From assembly GCF_028692895.1 (NCBI RefSeq), contig NZ_JAQUWN010000010.1, forward strand, positions 1-64,000: DNA of 64,000 nucleotides, in the 5' to 3' direction. The notes below the pieces were generated by a model. It saw only the letters and a program-made list of their open reading frames with translations. It searched no databases and was not told where the DNA came from. Source of the DNA: Pseudodesulfovibrio sp. (GTDB lineage Bacteria > Desulfobacterota > Desulfovibrionia > Desulfovibrionales > Desulfovibrionaceae). Both the position numbers and the translations under genes were made by a program. Below are positions 54,020 to 62,473 of this stretch, one piece after another (position 1 is the stretch's first letter; each line of letters begins with the position of its first letter).

Positions 54020-55237
54020 CTACTCGGCTTCGGCCGGGGCGCAGTCGCAGTGGTCCTCGGTGGAGCAGCCGCAGGGCAGGGCCTGGGAATGGCCCATCTC
54101 CTTCTTCACGTCGGTGGCGATCTTGAAGAGGATCGTCACGACCAGGGCGCCGGTGGCGTAGATCATCATGGAGACCAGGAGCTCCTTGCCGGTGGGCCAG
54201 TACGGGGTGATGGTCTCGAACGGGGTCGGGTTGAAACCGCCGATGAGCAGGCCGAGGCCCTTGTCGATCCAGGTCGCGATGACCAGGATGGCCAGGGTCC
54301 AGGGCAGCAGCTTCAGGTTGTTGCGGAACTTCGGCGTCACCAGCAGGGTGATGGCGATCGCCGCAAAGGCGATGAAGGTCCACATCAGGGTGACCAGCCC
54401 GGCGCTGGCGTGCTCGAACAGGTACGTGATCGGGTGCATGTGACCCGGGATGTTGGAATAGAAGGAGGTGAAGATCTCCAAGGCGAAGAAGAACATGTTG
54501 ATGCACATGGCGTACGCGATGATCTTCACCAGGGTCTTCAGGGCGTTCCTGGGCATCTTGAAGGTGGTGAACTTCTCGGTGACGAGGAGCACCAGCACCA
54601 GGATGGCCGGTCCGGAACAGAACGCGCTGGCCAGGAAGCGGGCGGCCAGGATGGCGGTGAGCCAGTAGTGGCGGCCGGGCAGTCCCTGGTACAGGAACGC
54701 GGTCACGGTGTGGATGGAGAACGCCCAGATGATGGACACGTAGATGAACGGCTTGAGCCAGTGCGGGTGCGGCAGGCGCACGCGGTCCGCCTGGAGGCAG
54801 TTCCAGCCCACGATCAGGTTGAGGAACAGGTAGCCGTTGAGCACGATCATATCCCAGAACAGAATGGAGTTCGGCGTGGGATGGAAGATCATGTTCATCA
54901 TCCGCTGCGGCTGACCAATGTCCACCACGATGAAGAACAGGCACATGATGCAGGCCGCGATGGCCATGAACTCGCCGAAGATGACCATGTGCTTGTTGGT
55001 CTTGTAGGAGTGGAAGTAGTTGGGCAGCACGATCATGACGCCGGAGGCGGCCAGACCGACCAGGTAGGTGAACTGGGAGATGTAAAAGCCCCAGGACACG
55101 TCGCGGCTCATGCCGGTGATGACCAGGCCGTTCCGCAGCTGGTCGATCCACGCCATGGACCCGATGCCGATCAGGACCAGGAGGAATGCGATCCAGCCGT
55201 AGTATCTCTTGGAACCTTTGAGAGCTAATTCAAGCAT
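54020..55237 (-). CDS. dsrP: Sulfite-reduction complex membrane subunit DsrP (NrfD-like)
   Basis: A 405-residue inner membrane protein with ten helices, NrfD/PsrC family. Characteristic segments are WGFYISQFTYLVGLAASGVM in helix 2 and TFIAFAAIAITLLVTPKFR later; the C-terminus has a Cys-rich tail (LPCGCSTEDHCDC). In the Dsr complex DsrP takes electrons from or to the menaquinol pool and pairs with the periplasmic iron-sulfur subunit DsrO. Its ribosome site AGGAGG overlaps the dsrO stop; the gap is 11 bases. It is the last gene of the operon and is followed by the terminator. Confidence 0.95.
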   Translation of the reverse strand: MLELALKGSKRYYGWIAFLLVLIGIGSMAWIDQLRNGLVITGMSRDVSWGFYISQFTYLVGLAASGVMIVLPNYFHSYKTNKHMVIFGEFMAIAACIMCLFFIVVDIGQPQRMMNMIFHPTPNSILFWDMIVLNGYLFLNLIVGWNCLQADRVRLPHPHWLKPFIYVSIIWAFSIHTVTAFLYQGLPGRHYWLTAILAARFLASAFCSGPAILVLVLLVTEKFTTFKMPRNALKTLVKIIAYAMCINMFFFALEIFTSFYSNIPGHMHPITYLFEHASAGLVTLMWTFIAFAAIAITLLVTPKFRNNLKLLPWTLAILVIATWIDKGLGLLIGGFNPTPFETITPYWPTGKELLVSMMIYATGALVVTILFKIATDVKKEMGHSQALPCGCSTEDHCDCAPAEAE

Positions 55238-55248
55238 TCTGATTCCTC

Positions 55249-56019
55249 CTAAATGACGTAGTAGACGCAGGGCTCGGTGCCGACGGACGGCTTCCTGCGG
55301 ATGGTGAACTTCTCGCGAAGGACCTTCCGCACCGGGGACTCGGGATCATAGAGATCGCCGAAGACGATGGCGCCTTCCGAGGCTTCCGCGCAGATGGGCA
55401 TCTTGCCGACGGCAAGGCGCTCCACGCAGAAGTTGCACTTCTCGACCACGCCGCGCATCCGGGTGGGGAACTCGGGGTTCAGCTTGGTCAGGTCCAGGTT
55501 CTTGCGCGGCTCTTCCCAGTTGAAGGACCGGGAGCCGAAGGGGCAGGCGGCCATGCAGTACCGGCAGCCGATGCAGCGGTGATAGTCCATGGCGACGATG
55601 CCGTCGGGCCGCTTGAAGGTGGCCTTGGTCGGGCAGACGCGCACGCAGGACGGGTTCTCGCAGTGGTTGCACAGCAGCGCGTAGGCGCGGTGGTGCACTT
55701 CCTCCGCCAGGTGCGGGTTTTCCTGCTCCGGGAAGGTGTGGGCGTAGGTGTCGTTCCACAGCCACTTGATTTCCTTCTTGCTCTGGACCGTGGGCACGTT
55801 GTGATCGGCATGGCAGAGGGCGGCCAGCTTTTCGATGGCTTCGGCCGTGTGCAGCTTGGTGGTGTCGATGACCATGGCCCACTGCTTGGCGTGGACGGCC
55901 TTGGGGTTGACGGAGACCGGCTCGTGCCCGCCGCTGGACGCCATGGCTTTGGGGGCGACGGCGAGGGTGGCGGCGGCGAGGCTGGCAAGCTTGATGAAGG
56001 TTCTTCTGCTGTTCTTCAT
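55249..56019 (-). CDS. dsrO: Periplasmic iron-sulfur subunit DsrO
   Basis: A 256-residue protein with a Tat leader (KNSRRTFIKLASLAAATL), so it is exported folded. It carries four ferredoxin-type [4Fe-4S] motifs: CHADHNV-type Cys near 65-70, CNHCENPSCVRVCP, CIGCRYCMAACPFGSR and CNFCVERLAVGKMPICAE. The FTIRRKPSV stretch near the end is shared with polysulfide reductase subunit B relatives. It wires DsrJ hemes and DsrP. The ATG at 56019 overlaps the dsrJ stop in TAATG, so translation is coupled; a longer N-terminal frame upstream is excluded by the Tat leader position. Confidence 0.93.
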   Translation of the reverse strand: MKNSRRTFIKLASLAAATLAVAPKAMASSGGHEPVSVNPKAVHAKQWAMVIDTTKLHTAEAIEKLAALCHADHNVPTVQSKKEIKWLWNDTYAHTFPEQENPHLAEEVHHRAYALLCNHCENPSCVRVCPTKATFKRPDGIVAMDYHRCIGCRYCMAACPFGSRSFNWEEPRKNLDLTKLNPEFPTRMRGVVEKCNFCVERLAVGKMPICAEASEGAIVFGDLYDPESPVRKVLREKFTIRRKPSVGTEPCVYYVI

Positions 56020-56408
56020 TATTTCAAACCCTCCGGCTGGACGTGGCAATCCCAGCAATAGGGACTGACACCGGCGTCGTTGTGGCACTTGTCGCAGAAT
56101 TCAGCCTTGTTGGTGTGACACTTCATGCAGGTGTTCTGCAGGCTGATGGTGAACTGCTTGCCAGCGTGGTTCGTATAGATGCGCTTGCCGTCGCGCAGGG
56201 CCCAGTCGCGCCACTCGTTGAGCAGCTGCATGTGCTCGGTGCGCATGAATTCGACGGATTCGATGCACTCCTTTTCACCGACCACTTTCTTGGGCTCGGG
56301 CTGCTTGTACTGTTTGGTGACGGCCTTGCCCACGGCGAACGGCGCGGTGATCGCGACGACGAAGATGAGCAGGCCGGCGATTATGGGAAACCCGTAATGC
56401 ATTTTCAT
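56019..56408 (-). CDS. dsrJ: Triheme cytochrome c DsrJ
   Basis: A 129-residue protein anchored by one N-terminal helix (about 6-28, uncleaved signal-like) with a periplasmic domain holding exactly three CXXCH heme sites: CMKCH (94-98), CDKCH (105-109) and CWDCH (118-122). Length and heme count match DsrJ of sulfate reducers; DsrJ of these organisms has a distal Cys ligand to one heme, and Cys48 (KECIES) is the candidate. Its start lies directly after the dsrK stop. An internal Met3 is an alternative start. Confidence 0.93.
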   Translation of the reverse strand: MKMHYGFPIIAGLLIFVVAITAPFAVGKAVTKQYKQPEPKKVVGEKECIESVEFMRTEHMQLLNEWRDWALRDGKRIYTNHAGKQFTISLQNTCMKCHTNKAEFCDKCHNDAGVSPYCWDCHVQPEGLK

Positions 56409-58079
56409 CTATGCTTCCTCCATGTTCGGGGGAGTCCAATCGTCATCCTCGTCCTCGACACCGGGCAGAGGCTCCTGGCGCATGTCCATCTTGCGGACTT
56501 CGCCTTCCTCCAAGACCAGGGCGTTGGCCACCAGTTCGTGCGTGCCGGAGATGGTCACGCCCGGAGCCCAGTAGTCGGCCAGCGGAATCAGGGTCGCACG
56601 GTCGATGGCGCAGATGCAGGCCATCAGGTTGACGCCGTGCTTCTCCTGCACGTAGCGCAGGGCGTTGCCGCGGGGCAGGCCGCCGCGCAGGCGGATTTCC
56701 ATGATCTCGTCGGTGTTCAGGCCCGAGCCGCCGGCGCAGCAGAAGGTCTGCTCGCGGGTGGTCTGGGGAGGCATCTCGAAGAAGTGGTTGCAGACGTGTT
56801 TGAGGACGTAGCGCGGCTCGTCCAGGAGACCCATGCCCCGGGCGGGGTTGCAGGAATCGTGGAAGGTGACGCGCAGATGGTCGTTGCGGCTCGGGTCGAG
56901 GTTCAGCTTGCCGTGCTTGATGAGGTCGGCGGTGAACTCGACGATGTGCAGCATCTTGGTGGCGGCGGCGGTGTCGAACACGGTGCCGGTGATCGGGGAC
57001 TTCGGGGTCGTCATCTGCGGGCCCTGGGTGTCGCCGTTCATGGTGTCCATGTACTGGTGGACGACGCGCCACATGTGGCCGCACTCGCCGCCGAGAATCC
57101 ACTTGCAGCCCAGGCGGTTGGCCTCGGCGTACATCTTGGCGTTGAGCTTCTTCATGACCTCGTTGTTGGTGAACGAGCCGAAGTTGCCGCCCTCGGAGGC
57201 GTACGTGGACATGGTGTAGTCCAGGTCCAGGTAGTCGAAGAGGAGCAGGTAGCCCATGAAGGTGTAGATGCCCGGGTCGGCGAAGACGTCGCCCGACGGG
57301 GTGATGAACAGGATCTCGTGGCCCTTCTCGTTGAGCGGGGCCTTGACCCTCCGGCCGGTGACCTCCTCGATGTCGTCGACCATGAAGTCCACGATGTCCT
57401 TGAAGGCGTGCGGCTGGATGCCGAGGTGGTTGCCGGTGATGTTGCAGTTGGAGACCGGCTCCATGATCCAGTTGGTGTTCAGGCCGACCAGGTGCATCAG
57501 CTCCCTGGCCATCATGGTCATTTCCGCGGTGTCGATGCCGTAGGGACAGAACAGGGAGCAGCGGCGGCACTGGGTGCACTGGTAGAAGTAGATGAACCAC
57601 TCCTTGAGGACGTGCTCCTCCATGACGCGGGAACCGGTCAGCTTGGACAGGATCTTGCCCGCCAGGGTGAACTCGCCGCGATACACGGAGCGCATCAGCT
57701 CGGCGCGCAGAACGGGCATGTTCTTCGGGTCGCCGGAGCCGATGAAGTAGTGACACTTGTCGGCGCAGGCGCCGCAGCGCACACAGATGTCCATGAACAA
57801 CTGAAGGGTGCGGAACTTCTTGAGCCGCTCGCGGAAGCCGTTGACCACGGTCTCCTTCCAGTTGGGAGGCAGCTTCCAGTCGGCGTCGGAGGGCAGCCAC
57901 TGGCGGGCCGGGCCCCACAGGCCGGGGAGCTTGGATTCCATGTACTCGATTTTTTCCGGCTTGGCGGGGTAGCACCAGTGGCCGGGCGAGAAGTCGACCG
58001 GGGTCTCCATCCAGCCCGTGACCGGCGGCGTATAATCTATGCTCTTGAAGAGCTCATCTGCTTTGGGGATGTTGGACAT
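56409..58079 (-). CDS. dsrK: Cytoplasmic iron-sulfur subunit DsrK (HdrD-like)
   Basis: A 556-residue catalytic subunit of the Dsr complex. Two [4Fe-4S] motifs lie at CVRCGACADKCHYF and CTQCRRCSLFCPYG; then two CCG-type domains, ending in FHDSCNPARG and TFCCAGGSG, that ligate a noncubane cluster like that of heterodisulfide reductase HdrD/B. It reduces the DsrC trisulfide in the cytoplasm using electrons from DsrM. A ribosome site AAGGAG precedes the ATG. Gap to dsrM is 42 bases. All expected cysteines are present. Confidence 0.95.
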   Translation of the reverse strand: MSNIPKADELFKSIDYTPPVTGWMETPVDFSPGHWCYPAKPEKIEYMESKLPGLWGPARQWLPSDADWKLPPNWKETVVNGFRERLKKFRTLQLFMDICVRCGACADKCHYFIGSGDPKNMPVLRAELMRSVYRGEFTLAGKILSKLTGSRVMEEHVLKEWFIYFYQCTQCRRCSLFCPYGIDTAEMTMMARELMHLVGLNTNWIMEPVSNCNITGNHLGIQPHAFKDIVDFMVDDIEEVTGRRVKAPLNEKGHEILFITPSGDVFADPGIYTFMGYLLLFDYLDLDYTMSTYASEGGNFGSFTNNEVMKKLNAKMYAEANRLGCKWILGGECGHMWRVVHQYMDTMNGDTQGPQMTTPKSPITGTVFDTAAATKMLHIVEFTADLIKHGKLNLDPSRNDHLRVTFHDSCNPARGMGLLDEPRYVLKHVCNHFFEMPPQTTREQTFCCAGGSGLNTDEIMEIRLRGGLPRGNALRYVQEKHGVNLMACICAIDRATLIPLADYWAPGVTISGTHELVANALVLEEGEVRKMDMRQEPLPGVEDEDDDWTPPNMEEA

Positions 58080-58121
58080 GTTTCTTCTCTCCTTAATAGA
58101 AGTGTCGCTCGAAGGAGGACC

Positions 58122-59162
58122 CTAGGCGTCCGCCTCGTCATGAGGCACGCCGTTCTCGGGGTTGTCCAGGGGAAGCCCCGCCTCGGCCATGGGCACGCCG
58201 AATTCCTTCTCGTAATCAGCGTAGGCGTGCGCCATGATCTTCGGATCGTTCCAGGGGTTCACGTGATGCTTGGCGCGGGTGTCGTTCGGCATGTTGCGCG
58301 TGGGCGAAAGGAAGACGCCGGGCATGTGCATCAGCTTGCTGAACGGGAAGTAGGCCATGAGCACGCTCACCAGGAAGACGTGGACGAAGAAGGGCGCCGT
58401 GATGGCGTCGGGCACGTGATAGTGGAAGGTGACCAGCCCCATGGTCAGCTCCTTGATGGCCATGATGTCCACCTTGGCGTAGTAGCGCATGTAGATGCCG
58501 GAGAGGGCCACGGCCAGGATCAGGAACAGGGGGAAGAAATCGGAGGCGTAGCTGATGTAGTTGATCCGGGGGTTGATCAGCCGGCGGCCGAGCAGCAGGA
58601 GCACGCCCAGCACCAGGCCCGCGTCGGTCAGGTACATGGTCGGCGCGCCGATCTGCAGGATGCCGTCCACGAACTCCAGGCCGTGCACGAAGAAGGGGAT
58701 GGGCTCCAGGAAGAGCCGCAGGTGCCGCAGGGCCACGATGAAGAAGGAGTAGTGGAAGGTGATGGCGAAAAGCCACAGCCACTTGCTCGACTTGTAGGCG
58801 ACCACGGGGCCGTTGTTTTCGTGCAGAGACACCGCGGTGTTGCGGAACAGGGACCGGAAGGCGAAGACCTCCAGGACCATGCGGAAAAACGTCTGTGCAC
58901 CGGTCTGGGGACAGTCCAGCTTGTTCTGCGGGAACAGGACGGGGTCGAAGGACTTGAACTGGCCGCCGGTTGTGGGAATGCGGAACGGCACGGCGCTCCG
59001 GGCCCAGGTGATGACTTTATAAATAAAGCCGACAAGGAAGATGATGAACGCCGTCATGGGGATGCAGACACCGAAGATCGATCTCAGGTGCGCCGCATCA
59101 ACCCCGAATAACGGGATCAACACCAGAAGAAAAACAAACAGAAGTGAGTAAAGAGCATTCAT
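58122..59162 (-). CDS. dsrM: Membrane cytochrome b subunit DsrM (NarI-like)
   Basis: A 346-residue inner membrane protein with six or so helices and a NarI-like diheme cytochrome b core; candidate heme-ligand histidines lie in ITFHYSFFI and TFHYHVPDA. Conserved features are FRIPTTGGQFKSFD and SPTRNMPNDTRAKHHVNPWN near the C-terminus, the latter typical of DsrM of sulfate reducers. It passes electrons from menaquinol to DsrK. The start follows GAGGTGA. It is the first Dsr subunit gene, 200 bases after the RsbRD-like gene on the same strand. Confidence 0.94.
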   Translation of the reverse strand: MNALYSLLFVFLLVLIPLFGVDAAHLRSIFGVCIPMTAFIIFLVGFIYKVITWARSAVPFRIPTTGGQFKSFDPVLFPQNKLDCPQTGAQTFFRMVLEVFAFRSLFRNTAVSLHENNGPVVAYKSSKWLWLFAITFHYSFFIVALRHLRLFLEPIPFFVHGLEFVDGILQIGAPTMYLTDAGLVLGVLLLLGRRLINPRINYISYASDFFPLFLILAVALSGIYMRYYAKVDIMAIKELTMGLVTFHYHVPDAITAPFFVHVFLVSVLMAYFPFSKLMHMPGVFLSPTRNMPNDTRAKHHVNPWNDPKIMAHAYADYEKEFGVPMAEAGLPLDNPENGVPHDEADA

Positions 59163-59362
59163 CTACCGTCACCTCGCTTGAAGGTTGGACCGGCCGGGTC
59201 TCATTCCGGCAGGCCTGCCACTTTCGGCGCGCGGGTACGGGATGTGCGATGTCAAAAAGCCGAGCCGGAACAGAGCGTCCGGCGCGGGCAACCCCCCGTC
59301 CGGAACGCAGGGCACCCCCCTGCCCGACTCTCCCTCAAGCCAACACACCCCGCGGCGCGCAC

Positions 59363-59890
59363 CTAATCGGCCGACGAATCGACCGCAACGTCCGCAACTA
59401 GACCGGCCTTCCGGAGCAGGCTGCTCTGGGCGCGTTTCACCTCATCCACGCGCATCCGGTATATCATTTCGCGACTCTTCGTGTAGATGTCGAACGACAT
59501 CATGGCCAGGTTGTCCACCTTGGCCTCGAACCGCATGAGCTCCTCCAGCCCGCCCTCGGCCTTCATCGGCTGGAAGAACTCGTCGCGAAGGAGTTTCTTC
59601 AGCAGAAAGACGAAGCTGAGCGCCTGCGAAGGGGAAAAGTCCTGCACGGACCGGATGCGGATGAGCTTGTCCAGGCTCCGGGCGATGCCTTCGGCGTCCG
59701 CCCACTCGAGGATGAGGTCCATCAGTTCCCGGGTGGTCTCGATGATGGTCGCGCCCACCGGGTTCTGGAACCGGTCCTTCTGCCTTCCCCAGACCTTCTG
59801 GGTCTCCTTGGGGTAGGTCCGGAGCACCAGATCCGCCCATTTCTCCGCCAATTCCGCCTTACGCTCGGCAAGCTGGGACTCGAATGTCAT
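59363..59890 (-). CDS. RsbRD-N-terminal-like protein at the head of the dsr operon
   Basis: A 175-residue helical protein. The opening LAERKAELAEKWADLVLRTYP, then TTRELMDLILEWADAEG, and FVFLLKKLLRDEFFQ resemble the RsbRD N-terminal sensor domain. A gene of this kind precedes dsrM in Desulfovibrio relatives, and the arrangement is conserved here. Its function is unknown; a partner-binding or regulatory role for the Dsr system has been guessed for others. No STAS domain is attached. It is upstream of dsrM by 200 bases and probably shares the dsr promoter. The ribosome site is weak. Confidence 0.85.
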   Translation of the reverse strand: MTFESQLAERKAELAEKWADLVLRTYPKETQKVWGRQKDRFQNPVGATIIETTRELMDLILEWADAEGIARSLDKLIRIRSVQDFSPSQALSFVFLLKKLLRDEFFQPMKAEGGLEELMRFEAKVDNLAMMSFDIYTKSREMIYRMRVDEVKRAQSSLLRKAGLVADVAVDSSAD

Positions 59891-60007
59891 TATCTACTCG
59901 TATAGGCCTGGGGAATCACGCAACAGCCCCCGCCCGGCGGACGGGGAGCTTCACATTCCGCAAGCCGTGCTTGTGCAAATTGTGAAAATAGTCACTTAAG
60001 ACTGAGG

Positions 60008-60038
60008 ATGATATCCCAAACCCCTTGCGAAACGTCAA
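60008..60038 (-). promoter_or_regulatory. Candidate promoter of the RsbRD-dsrMKJOP operon
   Basis: On the minus strand TTGACG (60038-60033) is followed by a GATATCAT stretch (60015-60008); read as GATATC the spacing is 17, as TATCAT it is 19. It lies in the most AT-rich part of the 370-base gap 59891-60259, about 110-120 bases before the ATG at 59890. The rest of the gap (60060-60260) is GC-rich with no clear signals. Confidence 0.5.
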
Positions 60039-60259
60039 GGCTTTTTCAAGGCGAAACCGGCTAGTTGACACCTCCCGAGGGTGTGGAAACACGCTGGGGA
60101 AAGCCCTGTTCGGCACCCGTCGGCCTCCTCGGCGGCGACACGGCGGGAGGGTCGGCCGAGGCGAAAGCCCGGGCTGGCCGACGCGGCGCGCGGCGCGTCC
60201 GGACGCCCGCGCGTCCTGGGTGCGGAAAAATGCGGTTTCACGGCGGCGCAAAGGCGGGG

Positions 60260-62437
60260 TCAGCCCTGCTCCACCCGGTTGCGGCCCATCCCCTTGGCCC
60301 GGTACAGGGCCTTGTCCGCCCGGCGCAGGACCGCCTCCAGGCTCTCGCCCGACGCGCCGAGCCCGGCCACGCCGATGGACACGGTGAAGCGGATGGTGTT
60401 GCCCCCCTCGTCCCGGACGCGGAGTTCCTCGACGACCCGGCGCAGCCGCTCGGCCACGAGCCAGCCGCCCTCGGCTCCGGTCTCGGGCAGCACGGCGGCG
60501 AACTCCTCGCCGCCCACCCGGCCGAACACGTCCGTTTCCCGCAGCTCATGGCGGATTCGCTCCACCAGGGACGCGAGCACCAGGTCGCCGGACTGGTGGC
60601 CGAAGGTGTCGTTGATCTCCTTGAAAAGGTCGATGTCGAGCATGAGCGCGGCCAGGGGGTGGCCGTAGCGCGCGGCCCGGCGCAGTTCGGCCTCGGCCCG
60701 GCGGAAGAACTGGTGGCGGTTGTCCGCCCCGGTCAGGGGATCGGTGGTGGCCAGCCGCTCCATCTCGCGCTCCAGGCGGATGCGCCGGGTCACGTCGTGG
60801 ACCAGGGAATAGAGCAGTTGCCGCCCGTGGACCATGACCGGCCCGGAGTAGACCTCCACATCCCGCTCCTCGCCCGAGGCCAGCCGGTGGCGAAGCAGGA
60901 AATAGGACCGCCGCTGCGACCTGGCGTCGATCATCTCCTGGTAGGTCTCGGTCTCGCTCAGGACGTTGATATCGGACATGCTCATGGTCCGCAGCTTCTG
61001 CACGGGCAGGCCGTAGAAGGCGGCGGCCGCCGGGTTGGCGTCGCGGATGGCGCCGTCGCGCGGGTCGGACAGGAGCATGACGGCGTGGTTGTTCTCGAAC
61101 AGGGCGCGGTAGGTCATCTCCCGATCACGCAGGAGCCGCTCCGCCTTGACCCTGGCGGTGATGTCGCTGCCCGCGCAGAGCACGCCCACGGGCACGCCCT
61201 CCTCGTTGCGGAGCAGCCGGTTGCGCCAGGAGACGAGGCGCACCTCGCCGTCCCTGGTCCGGACGTGGTTGACGCGCTCGTCCTCGACCCGCACGCTGCC
61301 CTCGAACACGGCGCGAAAATAGTTGCGCACCGTGGTCCGCTCCTCTGCGGGGATGGCCAGGTCGATCCAGTTGCGGCCGAGCAGGTTCTCGCCGGACCGG
61401 CCCAGGATCTCCTTGCCAGCCTTGTTGATGAGAGTGATGTTGGCCGAGGCGTCCAGCCCGAGCAGGACCGAGCCGATGATGTCCAGGTAGCGGGCCACGC
61501 GGTTGCGCTCCACCTCCAACTGAGCCTGGGTCTCCACCAGGCGGGTGATGTCGTCCAGGACCAAGGTCAGGCCCGAGAACCTGTCCGAGATGTCGGACAT
61601 GCGGGCCACGGAAACCTTGAAGTGGCGTCGGCCCGGGACGGTGCCGTCCTCGGCGTCGAGCAGGCACTCGAAGGGCTGCGCGCCAATGTCGCACCGGGCC
61701 AGCAGGTCCTCTGCCAGCCACGGGGCCACGTCGCGCAGGGGCGTCGCCTCGCTGCGGCGCTCCCCGGCCCCGCCGGGCCGCAGCGGCATGAATTTCGCGA
61801 GTTCGGCTCCCTTCCCTCCGCTCAGGTATACGGCGGCCGCCCGGTTCATGGCCTCGATGTTCAGCGCGTCGTCCAGCAGCAGAACCGGGGTCACCAAGCT
61901 CTCGAACAGGGTCAGGAACTTGTTCTTCTCGTTGGTCGTGATCCGGTTGCACTCCTGGAGCTCCGCCATGCTCCCCGCCCCGCCCGGCGAAATCCAGTCC
62001 GCGCTCGCGGCGATCTCCAGGCGGTCGAAGAAGCGCTCGATGAAGCGCAGGAGCCCGTCGCGCCCCTCCAGGTCCGCCCCTTCCTCCCTGACGAGATCGA
62101 CGCAAGCCCGGCGGACGCGTTTGAGCAGGACCAGGAACATGGGCAGGGAGCCCCCGCCCTCCCGGTGGCGGCGCGCCTCGCCGACGCCGAAGGCCGAGAT
62201 CGGGTCGGCGGCGAAGGCGTCCTCGGGCGAGAACTCCGGGGCCTCGGGCCCAAAGGCGTCCAGTGCGCGCAGCAGGGCGTCGGACACGGCGGACACCGAG
62301 ACGAGCCAGCCCCCGGCCGGGGCGTCCTCGCAGCCTTGCGCCTTGGCCGAATCGAGAAACCGTTCGGCAAGCCGGGCCTCCTGCCCGGCCACGAACCGTT
62401 TCCATCGTTCCAGGTGTTGCTGACGGGATTCTTCCAT
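60260..62437 (-). CDS. PAS-PAS-PAS diguanylate cyclase
   Basis: A 725-residue soluble protein. Residues 1-160 are a helical domain of unknown type (FVAGQEARLAERFLDSAKAQ; SLPMFLVLLKRVRRA) often found before PAS-GGDEF proteins of this group. Then come PAS domains at about 170-300, 315-440 and 440-560, and a GGDEF domain (about 565-725) with intact GGEEF (642-646) preceded five residues earlier by an I-site RxxD (RETD). It should make c-di-GMP under feedback control. No membrane segment is present, so the input is cytoplasmic. No Shine-Dalgarno is obvious. The glnD gene starts upstream and its stop is 37 bases away. Confidence 0.9.
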   Translation of the reverse strand: MEESRQQHLERWKRFVAGQEARLAERFLDSAKAQGCEDAPAGGWLVSVSAVSDALLRALDAFGPEAPEFSPEDAFAADPISAFGVGEARRHREGGGSLPMFLVLLKRVRRACVDLVREEGADLEGRDGLLRFIERFFDRLEIAASADWISPGGAGSMAELQECNRITTNEKNKFLTLFESLVTPVLLLDDALNIEAMNRAAAVYLSGGKGAELAKFMPLRPGGAGERRSEATPLRDVAPWLAEDLLARCDIGAQPFECLLDAEDGTVPGRRHFKVSVARMSDISDRFSGLTLVLDDITRLVETQAQLEVERNRVARYLDIIGSVLLGLDASANITLINKAGKEILGRSGENLLGRNWIDLAIPAEERTTVRNYFRAVFEGSVRVEDERVNHVRTRDGEVRLVSWRNRLLRNEEGVPVGVLCAGSDITARVKAERLLRDREMTYRALFENNHAVMLLSDPRDGAIRDANPAAAAFYGLPVQKLRTMSMSDINVLSETETYQEMIDARSQRRSYFLLRHRLASGEERDVEVYSGPVMVHGRQLLYSLVHDVTRRIRLEREMERLATTDPLTGADNRHQFFRRAEAELRRAARYGHPLAALMLDIDLFKEINDTFGHQSGDLVLASLVERIRHELRETDVFGRVGGEEFAAVLPETGAEGGWLVAERLRRVVEELRVRDEGGNTIRFTVSIGVAGLGASGESLEAVLRRADKALYRAKGMGRNRVEQG

Positions 62438-62473
62438 AGAATCAACTTATCCAATCGATACCCGGAATGACAG

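Noticed and set aside
56043..59111. A very long open frame on the plus strand antisense to dsrMKJO
   Set aside because: Third-position G/C bias of the real genes removes stops on the other strand; the translation is valine/glycine/alanine/histidine-rich without family resemblance, and the minus strand encodes well-known proteins.
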